Source: Hygrophila difformis (Eukaryota; Streptophyta; Magnoliopsida; Lamiales; Acanthaceae). Taken from it: a DNA stretch of 64,000 nt. Each line of letters begins with the position of its first letter. The first letter of the stretch is position 1. Both the position numbers and the translations under genes were made by a program. The notes under the pieces were generated by a model. The model saw only the letters and a program-made list of their open reading frames with translations, searched no databases and was not told the origin of the DNA. The stretch lies in contig JAOANR010000014.1 of NCBI GenBank assembly GCA_030278955.1, positions 19,594,068 through 19,658,067 of the forward strand, given 5' to 3'. Shown in pieces: positions 43,898 to 57,468 of the stretch.

Positions 43898-44436
43898 AGA
43901 AAGACAAATACGTCATTTTTTTTCCAAAAATTTAAATCAGTCTTTTTTTTATTTTTTTATCAAAACAGTCCGCTACAAATGCTAATTATGTCCAAATCAG
44001 TCTCTTGTTCACTAATTATATTCTAATTGCCGATGTGGCAATGGTTTAAATTTAAATATAACACGTGAGCATAATATTAGTCCATTTTCTTTTATCTTTT
44101 GTCAATTCAGTCATAAACTTTTGTTTTGTTCCATTTAATCATCTACCCAAATCAGTTATTTTTATATTAATTGGCTTGCAATCTTTCAAATTATTTCCTT
44201 TCAGGCCCATAACCTTAAATTTTTTATTATTACTAATTCATTTATCAAATAAATGTCCAACATACTTCCGTAAATAAAATTAAACACCAAACTTCAAACA
44301 TTAGGTTTGACTGCCTTGTTTTCGGGTCTTCCAAGTACCGGAATTTTACGGACTTTCTCTAATCACCCGACCGCAACCGATGGTTCATTGGTTTTGGTTT
44401 CCTTCAGCAACAATCAGCACAACCTTACTTTGTTTC
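43898..44436 (+). mobile_element. Foldback element, outer left arm
   Basis: The whole stretch matches the reverse complement of 48375-48900: shared blocks include GACAAATACGTCA, CCGCTACAAATG, TAATTATGTCCAAATCAGTC, TTTGACTGCCTTGTT and GGGTCTTCCAAGT. Long inverted arms without coding sequence suggest a Mutator-like or foldback non-autonomous transposon. No clear target duplication was found. Confidence 0.75.
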
Positions 44437-45273
44437 TTACAGGCCCAAGCTAATATGTAAAACCCTGTATGTGTTGTTTGAGCGATGTCTCAACAACCTG
44501 CAAATCACAACCAGAGGCAGACACGAACAGAGTGCGGAATAAAATAAGAACACCAAGAGTTTGGTTACCCAGTTCGATCCACCAATCTACATCTGGGTGC
44601 TCCAAGCCAGGATTTCACTAGATTCACACAAACCATTGAATCACACATCAATACACCCTACCCATCCTTACATTCCGGTGAACTTCTCTATCTATTCATC
44701 CTAGACTAGAGAAACACATGGGAGCATCAACTATCTACCCAAATGCAAGCAATTCACTAGCAGATGTTAGGGTGGTGTTTGAGGAATCCTAGCTACTCAA
44801 CAAATCAAGCGCAATGGTGATAAAAACACCCAAACTAAGCACAAGTTGTGTTTACTAGAGATATGCCAAGAAATGCATAAACACAAACTCAAATCCCCAT
44901 AAGAATGCAGCAGTCAGAACAACAAAGAAATACTCAACTGTAGAATGGTTGTTTCTGGCTTCTGTCAACAACGAACTGGGGGGATTATGGCTCCAGCTTC
45001 CCTTAGATCACCATGGCAGAGAAGGACCTCTTCAATATGCACTGTTTTCTATCCTTTGTGGCTGGAATAAGTCTTGAGAAGAATGGAGGATGAAAACAGG
45101 TATTTATAGATGTGCAAGGCCCTTAGAAAACCCTAAAAGCCTGCTAAGGGAAGTGGCCATGTCACTGTCCTTTCTGTACTTTCCAGTTGTGCAGGGTACT
45201 CGTTGTTGGAGGGTTTTCTCAACATCGGTGTAACAACGAATATCTTCACAACACACAGAATATTTCCTTAACA
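44437..45273 (-). repeat. 3' LTR (837 bp) of a gag-only copia-type element
   Basis: It matches 47275-48111 with roughly 3% differences by eye. GTTTC precedes it (44432-44436) and follows the right LTR (48112-48116) as the target duplication. The minus-strand termini are TG...AA rather than TG...CA. CTCCCCCTTTG at 45276 is the polypurine tract on the minus strand. Confidence 0.92.
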
Positions 45274-46242
45274 ATCTCCCCCTTTGTAGAGATGATCGGG
45301 TCAAGCATCAAACAGATGGAAAGTACAGGACATAACACCAGATATCAAAAGATATGAACATAATAGGACCATGATATCACCAGAAAACATGCATCAAGAT
45401 ATATTAATATATCAGAATATGCATACCACAGTCTCAGAATGCCATAAGAGATATATCAAGAAGATTAGGCATATATCAAGAAGTTGTTCCAGAGTTGTTA
45501 GGACAACGAATCCTTTCCACTGTACTCCCCCTTGCTTGGCAGATCATTATGTCTCCTCAAAATCGTTCTCCCCATCAGATTCATCATCAAAAGAATTCGG
45601 GAGCAACATATTGGCTTGATGGAACTTACTTTACTAGATTATTATCTCTTGAATCATCTCGGTTAGCACAGCCATTGCTGTGTGGATGTTCCAACAATGC
45701 AATAACAACTTGAATATGGCGACGAGTAGACTAAAAGGGAAACCAGTAACCACTATTCTCCCCCTTAACCAATCAGAGAAGTGTGCCAAATAGAATCGAT
45801 GAAAACTGAGAACCACACTAAGTTGGGCAAATAGATAATCATGAAAACCATGCCCAACAAACTTCTCATCCATTCAGCAAGATAAATTACCCTTGGTTGT
45901 TCCTCCAGGGTCATGATCACCAATAGACATTTATTTGCTTTTAGCAGAATTTCCAATACATCGTTGTTTCAACATCCTTCGAATAACTCCAGAAGTTGTG
46001 CCATCTTGAGTCAATAAAGCTTCTTCCACAGATTTCTCCAAGATATAACAATTGTTAGAAGAACGAATACCCTTCATCACACAATTTTGAGATGCATTAA
46101 CAACATCCTTCAATTTACCATCATTTGTGCCTTTCTGAGCAGTATGGACAACCAAGCATTGTTTGACTATCTTATTCTTTGGAATCCACATCATCTTGAT
46201 TTTAACTTGTCTCTGTAGTTCGAGGGATGGCCAAACAACTGG
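45274..46242 (-). pseudogene. Interior of the copia-type element with pol remnants
   Basis: Most of pol is missing. One frame on the minus strand (45931-46194) includes MKGIRSSNNCYIL, which resembles the short pre-integrase segment of plant copia polyproteins (G-x-R-S-x-(D/N)-N-C-Y). No reverse transcriptase or integrase core is present. The rest is non-coding. Confidence 0.45.
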
Positions 46243-47154
46243 TCAACCACCAAGAATATCTCTAGAAACATTCATACAGATATCAGCCGAATGACCTTGA
46301 AACTTGCAATATGCACAATCTTTGCTTTTCTTTGAAGATTTCACCAATGGATCATCCTTTGGTTCTTTTGAAGTGCCTTCACCAAGTGTACCTGCACTCA
46401 CAAAAGTGGTTACAGCTTTCTGTGTTGTTGGTGTGTTGTGCTGATAACCAATTCCAGTTAAGTCAAAGATGTGCTTCCCTTTAGAATAAATTTCATCAAG
46501 TTTCTCCTTCCCTTTTACCATTCCTTCAAGCCTCTGAATCTTGGTGTTGAGTTGAACATTTTCTTCCTTCAGATTATCCCTCTCAACAGATATAGCAGCC
46601 ATAGATCTCTTTAGCTCAAGAATTTCAGCATCTTTCTCATCAATGGTAATCAGCAGATCTCATTTCTGATTAAGTAGCTTCTTGTTCTCTGCAACAGCAC
46701 ATGCATGATCCTCTTTTACACTTTCAAAACCTGCAAGAAGTTCTTCATAATCATATTGACTAGCTTCACTGTTGGATTCATGAGACTCTGTGTCAGATAG
46801 ATGTTTAGACTGCGATTTTGTGGTTGTTTGAACAACCTCCCGAACAGTGAATGCCACAACTCCTTCTTGAGCAGCTTCCAAAGTATGCCAAGCTTCATGA
46901 GCTGTAGTGCAGTTACAGATCATGTGGTATTGAGATCCATCAACTGCTTTAAACAGACAATTCAGGGCAACGGCATTTCCTTGTTGTCGACACTTTTCCG
47001 ATGTAGTCATTTCTGCCAGAGAAGATGGGACATGAGTAACCGTAGCAGTAGTTATTTCAGTGGCGGGTATGCGAATCTCCTTCATTGGTTGTTCCCAGGG
47101 TGTCAGAGCAGTATTCCAAGCCTCCATGCTTACTGACTGAATGAATATCCGCAT
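46243..47154 (-). pseudogene. Copia-type gag (SIRE/Tork-like) split by one stop codon
   Basis: Two frames in the same register are separated by a TGA at 46660-46662. The first has MRIFIQSVSMEAWNTALTPW and MICNCTTAHEAWHTLEAAQE, typical of the UBN2/DUF4219 gag family. After the stop come a coiled-coil-like stretch (ERDNLKEENVQLNTKIQRLE) and a CX2CX4HX4C zinc knuckle (CAYCKFQGHSADIC). Gag would bind element RNA. With a stop in gag and no pol, this copy could only move with help. Confidence 0.8.
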
Positions 47155-47260
47155 GCGATTCTTCCAGTAGAGTAATTTGAACCATCAAAGTAAGGAGGCC
47201 TTGAGATTGAACCACCTTCTCGATTCATTTTGGACCGAACTCAGATACATTTTAGAGCCC

Positions 47261-47274
47261 GCTCTGATACCAAT
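47261..47274 (-). other. Primer binding site, initiator Met-tRNA type
   Basis: On the minus strand ATTGGTATCAGAGC follows the 5' LTR end CCTGTAA directly. It sets the orientation and the LTR border. Confidence 0.85.
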
Positions 47275-48111
47275 TTACAGGCCCAAGCTAATATGTAAAA
47301 CCCTGTATGTGTTGTTTGAGCGATGTCTCAACAACCTGCAAATCACAACCAGAGGCAGACACGAACAGAGTGCGGAATAAAATAAGAACACCAAGAGGTT
47401 GGTTACCCAGTTCGATCCACCGATCTACATCTGGGGGCTCCAAGCCAGGATTTCACTAGATTCACACAAACCATTAAATCACACATCAATACACCCTACC
47501 CATCCTTACATTCCGGTGAACTTCTCTATCTATTCATCCTAGACTAGAGAAACACAAGGGAGCATTAACTATCTACCCAAATGCAAGCAATTCACTAGCA
47601 GATGTTAGGGTGGTGTTTGAGGAATCCTAGCTACTCAACAAATCAAGCGCAATGGTGATAAAAACACCCAAACTAAGCACAAGTTGTGTTTACTAGAGAT
47701 ATGCCAAGAAATGATAAACACAAACTCAAATCCCCATAAGAATGCAGCAGTCAGAACAACAAAGAAATACCCAGCTGTAGAATGGTTGTTTCTGGCTTCT
47801 GTCAACAACGAACAGGGGGGATTATGGCTCCAGCTTCCCTTAGATCACCATGGCAGAGAAGGACCTCTTCAATATGCTCTGTTTTCTATCATTTGTGGCT
47901 GGAATAAGTCTTGAGAATAATGGAGGACGAAAACAGGTTTTTATATATGTGCAAGGTCCATTAGAAAACCCTGAAAGCCTGCTAAGGGAAGTGGCCACGT
48001 CACTGTCCTTTCTGTACTTTCCAGTTGTGCAGGGTACTCGTTGTTGGAGGGTTGTCTCAACATTGGCGTAACAACGAATATCTTAACAACACACAGGATA
48101 TTTCCTTAACA
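47275..48111 (-). repeat. 5' LTR (837 bp) of the gag-only copia-type element
   Basis: This is the partner of 44437-45273 with the same length and scattered substitutions. The element spans 44437-48111 (3675 bp) and sits inside one arm of the foldback element. Confidence 0.92.
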
Positions 48112-48116
48112 GTTTC

Positions 48117-48900
48117 CTACCTTAGGATGTAGCAATGTTGAGTAAATGATTTAACTTGAATTTTTGGAAGGTTATGGATACAGGAAGCCTTGATTTTGTT
48201 GAAAAAAATATTAAAAATATTATTCAAATGTTATTAAAAATATTAAAAAGTAGTCTGAATTTTATTGTCCATGCTTCTTGCATCCATAACCTTCCAAAAA
48301 GTAAAATTAAATTATTTACACAAAAATTAAAATTAAATCATTTATTCAAACCTTGGTACGTTCTAAGGTAGGAAACAAAGTATGATTGTGCTAATTGTTG
48401 CTGAAAGAAATCAGAATCAATGAACCATTGGTTATGGTCGGATGATTAGAGAGAGTCCATTAAATTCCAGAACTTGGAAGACCCGGTAACAAGGCAGTCA
48501 AACTTAATGTATGAGATTTGGTGTTTAATTTTATTTACCGAAGGATGTTGGCATTTCTATGATAAATGGATTAGTAGTAATAAAAAATTTAAGGTTCTAG
48601 GCTTGAAATGAAATAATTTGAAGGTTGGACACCAATTAATATAAAAATAACTGATTTTGGTATATGACTAAATGGAATAAAACACTGAATTGTCAAGAGA
48701 TAAAAAAAAGGATAAATATTATGCCCACATGTCAGGTTTAAATTTAAACCCTTGTCAAGTCAACAATTAGAGCATAAGTAGTGAACAAGGGACTGATTTG
48801 GACATAATTAACATTTGTAGCGGATTGTTTTAGTAATAAAATAGAAAAATGACTGATTTGGATTTTTGGAAAAGAAAAATGACGTATTTGTCATTTTCTC
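48117..48900 (+). mobile_element. Foldback element: inner left arm, loop and right arm
   Basis: 48117-48188 and 48272-48375 pair with each other (CTACCTTAG/CTAAGGTAG, TTTTTGGAAGGTTATGGAT/ATCCATAACCTTCC) around a loop of about 83 bases. The right arm then continues to 48900 and pairs with 43898-44436. Without the inserted LTR element the unit is about 1.32 kb and almost fully palindromic. Confidence 0.75.
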
Positions 48901-49106
48901 TGACATAATTTTTTCCTTTCACGGGACGGAAGGAGTATAATTTTGAATAATATATATACTATTAAAGTAAGGGAAAAGTTGTTGTACAGACACAAATATT
49001 GTTGTACGGTACAGAGAGAAATCATGGCTATTTATTTTCATCCGATGGTTATTATTGATTAATGTTATAGTTGTCAAAAGAAATACTAATATTGGTGAAT
49101 TGGGTA
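48901..49106. other. Spacer with a MITE end fragment
   Basis: CACGGGACGGAAGGAGTATA at 48919-48938 looks like a Stowaway-type MITE end with no partner nearby. The rest is A+T-rich. Confidence 0.4.
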
Positions 49107-49373
49107 ATACTCCCTCCGTCCCGCCTAACGTGTCTTGTTTGACTTTTTTACACTGTTTATTGTTCGACTTTGACTCAATTATATTGTATGTATGTATTTG
49201 AAAAAAATAATAATCGAGTTGGGTCTTGTTAGAATCATATGATTACGTAGTTTTACAATCTATATTTTACATAATTTTTCATTGTGCATATTTTGAGATA
49301 TTAACGGTTGAAAATATGCATTGGATTATGTGCAGAAGTCAAACAAGACAAGTTAAATGGGACAGAGGGAGTA
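49107..49373. mobile_element. MITE, Stowaway/mariner-like, with TA flanks
   Basis: The ends TACTCCCTCCGTCCCGCCTA and ATGGGACAGAGGGAGTA are inverted, and the subterminal CTTGTTTGACTTTTT pairs with AAGTCAAACAAG. It is non-coding and complete. Confidence 0.8.
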
Positions 49374-49437
49374 AATCTACATACCATATTCGGATGTTAT
49401 ATTTGTATGTTTTGAATTTCCAAAATCCGATAAGATA

Positions 49438-50600
49438 TTGAAATTCCTTGCATCGAGTAGATCGATTTTCATATAAAGAACGTTCAAATCCGAGTTCATT
49501 TGAGAAAATTATAGACATTTGAAGTTTTGCGATTTTCAGCAACTAAGTATGTACATCTCAGCGACAAGGCCTACCCAATTCAGCGATGGAGCCTTCACAA
49601 TTTAATTAGCGATATGGCCTATGTAATTCAGCGACATGGTTTATACAACAACGCATACGCAATAAATTTCGAATGGCTGTAACATTTTCAAATAAACTCG
49701 GATTTGGATGTTATTTATGAAAATCTATCTCAAATTTTATAAATTACAAACAAATATATAGATCATTTAATGACGTCGCTGAAATGAATAGAACTATGTT
49801 GCTGAAATGAATACAATTAGTCGCTGAAATACATAGGCTATGTCGCTGAATTATATATGCTATGTCGCTGAAGTATGTATGGTATGTCGCGGAAATGTTC
49901 TATATGTGTCGCTGATGACTTAAAAGTATCTGATACTCGTTGTTATGAGAATATGTTTTTTTCTATTATGAATTTTTGAAATCTAATAAAATATTTAGAT
50001 TCCTTACATTGAGTAGATAAATTTTCATATAAAGAACATCGAAATCCGAGTTCATATGAGAAAGTTAGAGCCATTTAAAGTTTATTACGATTTTCAGCGA
50101 CGAAGCTTATACAATTCGGCGACGGGGTCTATAGAGTTCAGCGACCGGGACTATAGGATTCAGCAACATCACCTAAAGAATTCAGCGATATACAACAAAG
50201 CCTACGCAATAAACTTCAAATGGCTCTAACTTTCGCAAATGAACTCGAATTTGGACGTTCTTTATATGAATATCTATCTACTCGATGCGAGAAATCTAAA
50301 TATTTTATCAGATTTAAGAAATTTCAAATAGAAAAATAGCAGATTTTCATATAATGACGGCGCTGAAATGCATAGAACCATGTCGTTGAAATAAATAAAT
50401 TGCGTCGCTGAAATGAATATAATGATGTCACTGAATTGTGAATGCTCCGTCCTGAGGTGTAAATATTTAGTTGCTGAAATCGCAATAAACTTCAAATGGT
50501 TATAACTTTCTTAAATGTGCTCGAATTTGGACGTTCCTTATATGAAAATTTACCTACTCGATGCAAGGAATCTAAATTTTCTATCAAATTTCAGAAAATC
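49438..50600. repeat. Alternating inverted modular repeat with CAGCGAC / GTCGCTG arrays
   Basis: A flank module F (CATCGAGTAGAT, TTTTCATATAAAGAACGTTC, CCGAGTTCAT, GATTTTCAGC) occurs forward at about 49440-49545 and 49980-50100, and inverted (F') at about 49650-49745, 50203-50330 and 50482-50600. Between them lie arrays of ATTCAGCGAC-like words (49555-49640, 50093-50180) or the complement GTCGCTGAAAT (49780-49920, 50350-50475), spaced about 20-30 bases apart. The order is F, array, F', reverse array, F, array, F', reverse array, F'. No coding potential and no known transposon ends were recognised. Confidence 0.7.
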
Positions 50601-51215
50601 AAAATTGAAATTTAACAGATTATGAAAGACGAGAGAAGTACAAGCATAATGATTGAGAAAAATGAATGAATATGATTTGCAGTTTATTGAAATTATAAAA
50701 ATACGCTTTGCATTAATCTTATCCATTGATTTGGGCATCTCATCAATAGTTCACATCAAATTCCATATGGTCAAGAATTTGTTCATCCACTATAACATCT
50801 ACCTTAAATTAATCTAACAAAGTAATGATTAAGTAAAGCAAATGAGAGGGAAGATTTTTCACCGTGTCTTTAGTCCAACAAACCAACATTTTTCCCTTTT
50901 TAAACAATGATTCATTTTCATCCGACGCATTTTTTAGTAAATTTTCTCTTATCATACTTTACCTCACATTACACCCTCTTTCTTATTTTCTGGTCCATTT
51001 TATTTTACCAGAAAATAAAATAGTAAATCTCTTATTTTAAACCATGCATATAAAAAGGAAAAATAGTCCCTCTTTAACAAATGAGAACATTATTTATTAA
51101 AAAGGCACAAACACAAATGTTATACTACTATTTTACTACTACAAGTCTTATTTAATTTATTTGGTATAAACTCTCACTATTGTCACCAACACTTGAGAAA
51201 ACATATCATAACAGG
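50601..51215. other. A+T-rich spacer
   Basis: No genes or mobile elements recognised. Confidence 0.4.
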
Positions 51216-51475
51216 TACTACCTCTATAGTGTTTCTTATATTTGGTAATGTGCTACTATTTGTACACAAATTTTTACTTAAAATTTTATCATAGTTATAC
51301 AAGTTAAAATATAGGCAAGTGCTATCTTGTTATATTCATCGCATCGTGTAGATTTTAAATATCAAACTTTTAGAATTTTTACTTGTACCTAACTTACGTT
51401 ATAATAATTTAAAATGTACATTAAACTGCGTAAAGAGTAGATCCATAGTAAACATTAAGTTACCGCAGAAGTATT
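51216..51475 (+). mobile_element. MITE, same family as that at 56074
   Basis: Collinear blocks: TTTTATCATAGTTATACAAG, TTAAAATATAGGCAAGTGCT, AAACTTTTAGAATTTTTACT and ACATTAAACTGCGTAAAGAG. The right end is eroded. Confidence 0.7.
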
Positions 51476-52073
51476 TGTTGTCCTTAAAAAATTGATGAAT
51501 TATATTTTTAAAAACCATGCTCAAAGAAATTTCCTAGACCTCTTTAAATATCAAAGCACATAGTATACAAAATTATGTGTATAACATTTTTCTGTGAAAT
51601 TTTTAATTATTTTCTTCCAGAATATAAATACGTAAAGTAAAAATAAATCATGAATTAAACCAAAAAAAAAAAAAAAACAATTAAATAGCATAGATTAGCT
51701 AAGAGGCAGCACAAAACAAAAGAATGCTTCCAATGCAGGAACAAATACTTACTACATTAACATTGATTTGCAAACACCATCACAAAAAAAGAGTGCACTC
51801 AAAAGGCTCGTTGTCCAATTAAATACTCCTGAGCCTACATCACGTCACCTCCCAATCCCATCAATTCAAAATCTGCCCTCCTATGTCCAAATTGTCAATA
51901 TCAAAACATTAAGTCATCATGTCATTTTCCACCAACCCCCCAAAAACTGAAACTGCCCATCATTCAACTTTCCAATTTTTTTTCCCCTTCCTACTTACTT
52001 GTAGTCTATCAGCATTATATAAACAAGCAAAAAATGCTAGTATATGGACAGAGCAGATCCAACCACAAGTCAC
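51476..52073. other. Spacer and probable 3' untranslated region of the helicase gene
   Basis: The last 60-150 bases before 52074 are likely the 3' UTR of the minus-strand helicase. No polyadenylation signal is obvious. Short frames here have no family features. Confidence 0.4.
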
Positions 52074-54832
<2,759 letters not shown>

Positions 54833-55113
54833 GGCGGAGGGAGTGGAGATCGTACGGGAGTACTGGAGAGGAGTGGGAGAGAGTGGGGAAGAAGAAAGGA
54901 CAAAAGGTAAGAAAAGAATGGAAAATTAGGCCGCGTTCGGAAATATTTGTATGGGTCAAAAAAAATTCGTTTTTTTTTGCTCATTAAAAAAAAAATTCGT
55001 TTTTGAGATACTCTAAAATGAAAATAAAATAAAATAAACTAAAATGAAAATAATTAGACGAATAAGAATTTTTCTAATTTTAATTTCTTTTTATATATTA
55101 GAAATGTGTTAAT
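54833..55113. promoter_or_regulatory. Upstream region of the helicase gene with CT-rich leader
   Basis: Directly upstream of the start codon, the minus strand is CT-rich (54840-54900: repeated CTC/TTCTTC), typical of plant 5' leaders. No convincing TATA box was found. Confidence 0.4.
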
Positions 55114-55315
55114 ACTCCCCTGTTCAGAACTGCTGTCCCACACTTTTTTGGTAAAGAAAATTAAAGTGGGATTGATAAATATTTAATGTGGGACTAAGTT
55201 ACGGATTTATGTGGTAAAAATTTTGAAGTTTTTAATTATTATATTTTTTTTCGAAATGGAACAATTGTATTGGACAACCAAATAAATAATTCGGACATTT
55301 TTTTATAGATGGGGT
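55114..55315. mobile_element. MITE, Stowaway-like
   Basis: It begins ACTCCCCTGTTCAGAACTGC and ends GATGGGGTATTA, loosely inverted. Its interior resembles non-coding MITEs of the CTCCCTCC type. Confidence 0.5.
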
Positions 55316-55506
55316 ATTATTTAATTATATAAATTTAATTTTTATTTTGAATTATATATATTTATAAATAAAACAATTAAATGTAATTAAAAGTATTTCT
55401 GAATCATTTCATTCAAGATTCGTCATAAACACACCATCGTTAATATGAAAATTTAATTAATAATTTATATTTAACTAATTTTTATTTATAATTATAATAT
55501 AATAAC

Positions 55507-55665
55507 TAAATGCAATTGATTTGAGTAGTCTGAGATTCTGATAATTTAAGCAAATGTCTTTGGTTCGAGTATTTGCGTATGCAACCCTTCAATATCCACT
55601 AAACCCTCGAGGTATTAGTTTTTTGCCAATGTGATCTGGAGATATCATGTATACGCCAAAAAATT
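55507..55665 (+). mobile_element. SINE family B, diverged copy
   Basis: TTGATTTGAGTAGTCTGAGA, then the B-box region TTTGGTTCGAGTATTTGCG, then CCCTCGAGGTATTAG and GGAGATATCATGTATACGCC match the family B reference at 37149. Confidence 0.65.
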
Positions 55666-55747
55666 ATAATTGTAATATGAATTCAATATTTTTTTGTGTA
55701 TACCGAGTATCCTATACCATATTGAGTGATTTGAGTCTATATAGGAT

Positions 55748-55905
55748 TTTTTTTTTTTGGAAGAGCCATTAAAGGGCTGGGAAATGGGTGGTGGGAATCC
55801 ATACTACACAAATTACAAATGAAACAAAGGGGAGGGATAGGGGGCAGGTGGGGATTCGAACCCCCAAACTATAGGTTGGGAGTCGGGGAACTTGGCCACT
55901 AGAAT
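55748..55905 (-). mobile_element. SINE family A, minus strand
   Basis: A T-run, GAAGAGCCATTAAAGGGCTG, ACACAAATTACAAATGAAAC and the complement of the B box (GGGGATTCGAACCCCC). It is nested beside a fragment of a family B tail at 55687-55735. A similar AGGCTAG-like tail follows at 55915. Confidence 0.65.
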
Positions 55906-56073
55906 AAGTTCCCAACCCCTATAGAGACTAGAAAGTTGATAGTGAAAGCTCATGCCACATTTTTGAAAAGAAATTTTTTTTTTTTTGGAGGAGCGGGTTA
56001 GCAACCTCGTGTGGACTGTATAAAATTATTTAGAGTTAGAAGTTTAACATATTTAATATTTTTATTATAAGAT

Positions 56074-56338
56074 ATACTCCCTCCGTTTTTAAATGATAGC
56101 TATGTTGGAGAATTTGACACTATTCACACAATCACTTTGACTTGAAGTTTTATCATAGTTATTCAAGTTAAAATATAGTCAATTGAGATCTTGTTAAATT
56201 CGTCTCGTCTTGTAGTTTTTAAATATCGAACTTTTAGAATTTTTACTTGTACCGAACTTGAGTTATTATTGATTTAAAATGTACATTGGACTGCGTGCTG
56301 TGTGGGTCCGTAGCAAACAAAAAAAATCGGGGGAGTAT
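56074..56338 (+). mobile_element. MITE, complete copy with TA flanks
   Basis: The ends TACTCCCTCCGTTTTTAAAT and TCGGGGGAGTATA are inverted. Interior blocks TTTTATCATAGTTATTCAAG, AAATATAGTCAATTGAGATC and AGATCTTGTTAAATTCGTCT define the family seen split by the LTR elements at 6477 and 11667/20320. Confidence 0.8.
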
Positions 56339-56690
56339 AATTTAGTTTGAAATTTGAATCATGAAGTATTGAATAAATATTTTATATGTGCTGAATAATT
56401 GATTTGTCAAGTATATTTATGTATTTGACTATGATGAAGATTTTGTTAATTTGTGATTTTAAATAGTAGAGTCATGGGAATTTGTGGCCAAACGAGTAAT
56501 GAGTGGTGAAAGAAATTGTGCAATAATGTACTGTACAAATGTAAATGTGTAAGAGGGGCTTGGATATATTGGAGTATTGGACCAACACTCGAAATTGGAA
56601 AGAATATTACTACATGCATAAAAATGGTGGATGACCCGGTTACCAAGGTATTAAACATATCGATTTTTTTTTTTTTTTTTGAATAGCCTT
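56339..56690. other. Spacer without recognisable features
   Basis: Contains a T-run at 56665-56680. No gene recognised. Confidence 0.4.
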
Positions 56691-56915
56691 TACTTCCTCT
56701 GTTTTTTATAATTGCTACGGACCCATCCAGCACACAGTCCAATACATATTTTAAACCATTAATAACTCAAGTTCGGTACAAGTAAAAATTCTAAAAGTTC
56801 GATATTAAAAAACTACACGACGAGACGAATCTAACAAGATTTCACTTGGCTATATTTTAAGTTGTATAACTATGATAAAATTTTAATTCAAAGTGTTTGT
56901 GTGAACAGTGTTATA
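56691..56915 (-). mobile_element. MITE of the same family, opposite orientation
   Basis: It begins TACTTCCTCTGTTTTTTATA and runs through AGTTCGGTACAAGTAAAAAT and AGACGAATCTAACAAGATTT to GTGTGAACAGTG. It is the reverse complement of 56074-56338 in block order, about 350 bases away. Confidence 0.8.
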
Positions 56916-57344
56916 TTTCAAGATGTTGCATTTATTCAAGAATGGATGAAGTACATGCTATTAAGAAGGTATTTGTTTGTGGGTTTTTAGACAGATTATC
57001 TGAATATTGCATTTGCAAAATGTAAATAATCAGTTGATCTTGTTTGTGTACTAACTTCCAATAATCTATTATTTGCGTTTTGAGGGAATGAAATGTTATT
57101 TTCTTGCAGCTACATTTTGGTATTGCAAGAAAATTGCATTTAGCCAAAAATAGATTTGACCATATTGTTGCCTTTTGAGGTAATGAAAAACTCAAATCCC
57201 AAACTTTTTAATGATTATCTGATTATTGCGATTTGAAACAGCATAAGCTCATCCAAACACTTAATTTTCTACAGCGCGTGTTTTGTTACATCAATTACCA
57301 TTTTCTAAACGTTGCAGCACTTTTTAGAACGCACATCCAAATAC
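56916..57344. other. Spacer without recognisable features
   Basis: No genes or repeats recognised. Confidence 0.4.
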
Positions 57345-57468
57345 TCTCTAAATGGTGGTGGGAACTCATATCATACAAATTACAAATGGCTAACAGGGAG
57401 GAATATGGGCCGGGTGGGAAATCGAAACTTGACCACTATGATAAGTCTCCAACTTCGTTACTTTATCG
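57345..57468 (-). mobile_element. SINE family A fragment, minus strand
   Basis: AAATGGTGGTGGGAACTCAT, CATACAAATTACAAATGG, GGGCCGGGTGGGAAATCGAA and CTTGACCACTATGATAAGT match the family A body and head. The family A tail end is missing. Confidence 0.6.

Noticed and set aside
44461..45260. Short plus-strand frames repeated at 47177-48071
   Set aside because: They are inside the two LTRs of the minus-strand copia-type element and are not protein-like.
49540..50480. Spaced GTCGCTGAA words resembling a CRISPR array
   Set aside because: The core is too short, the spacing is uneven, the orientation alternates and the genome is plant nuclear DNA.
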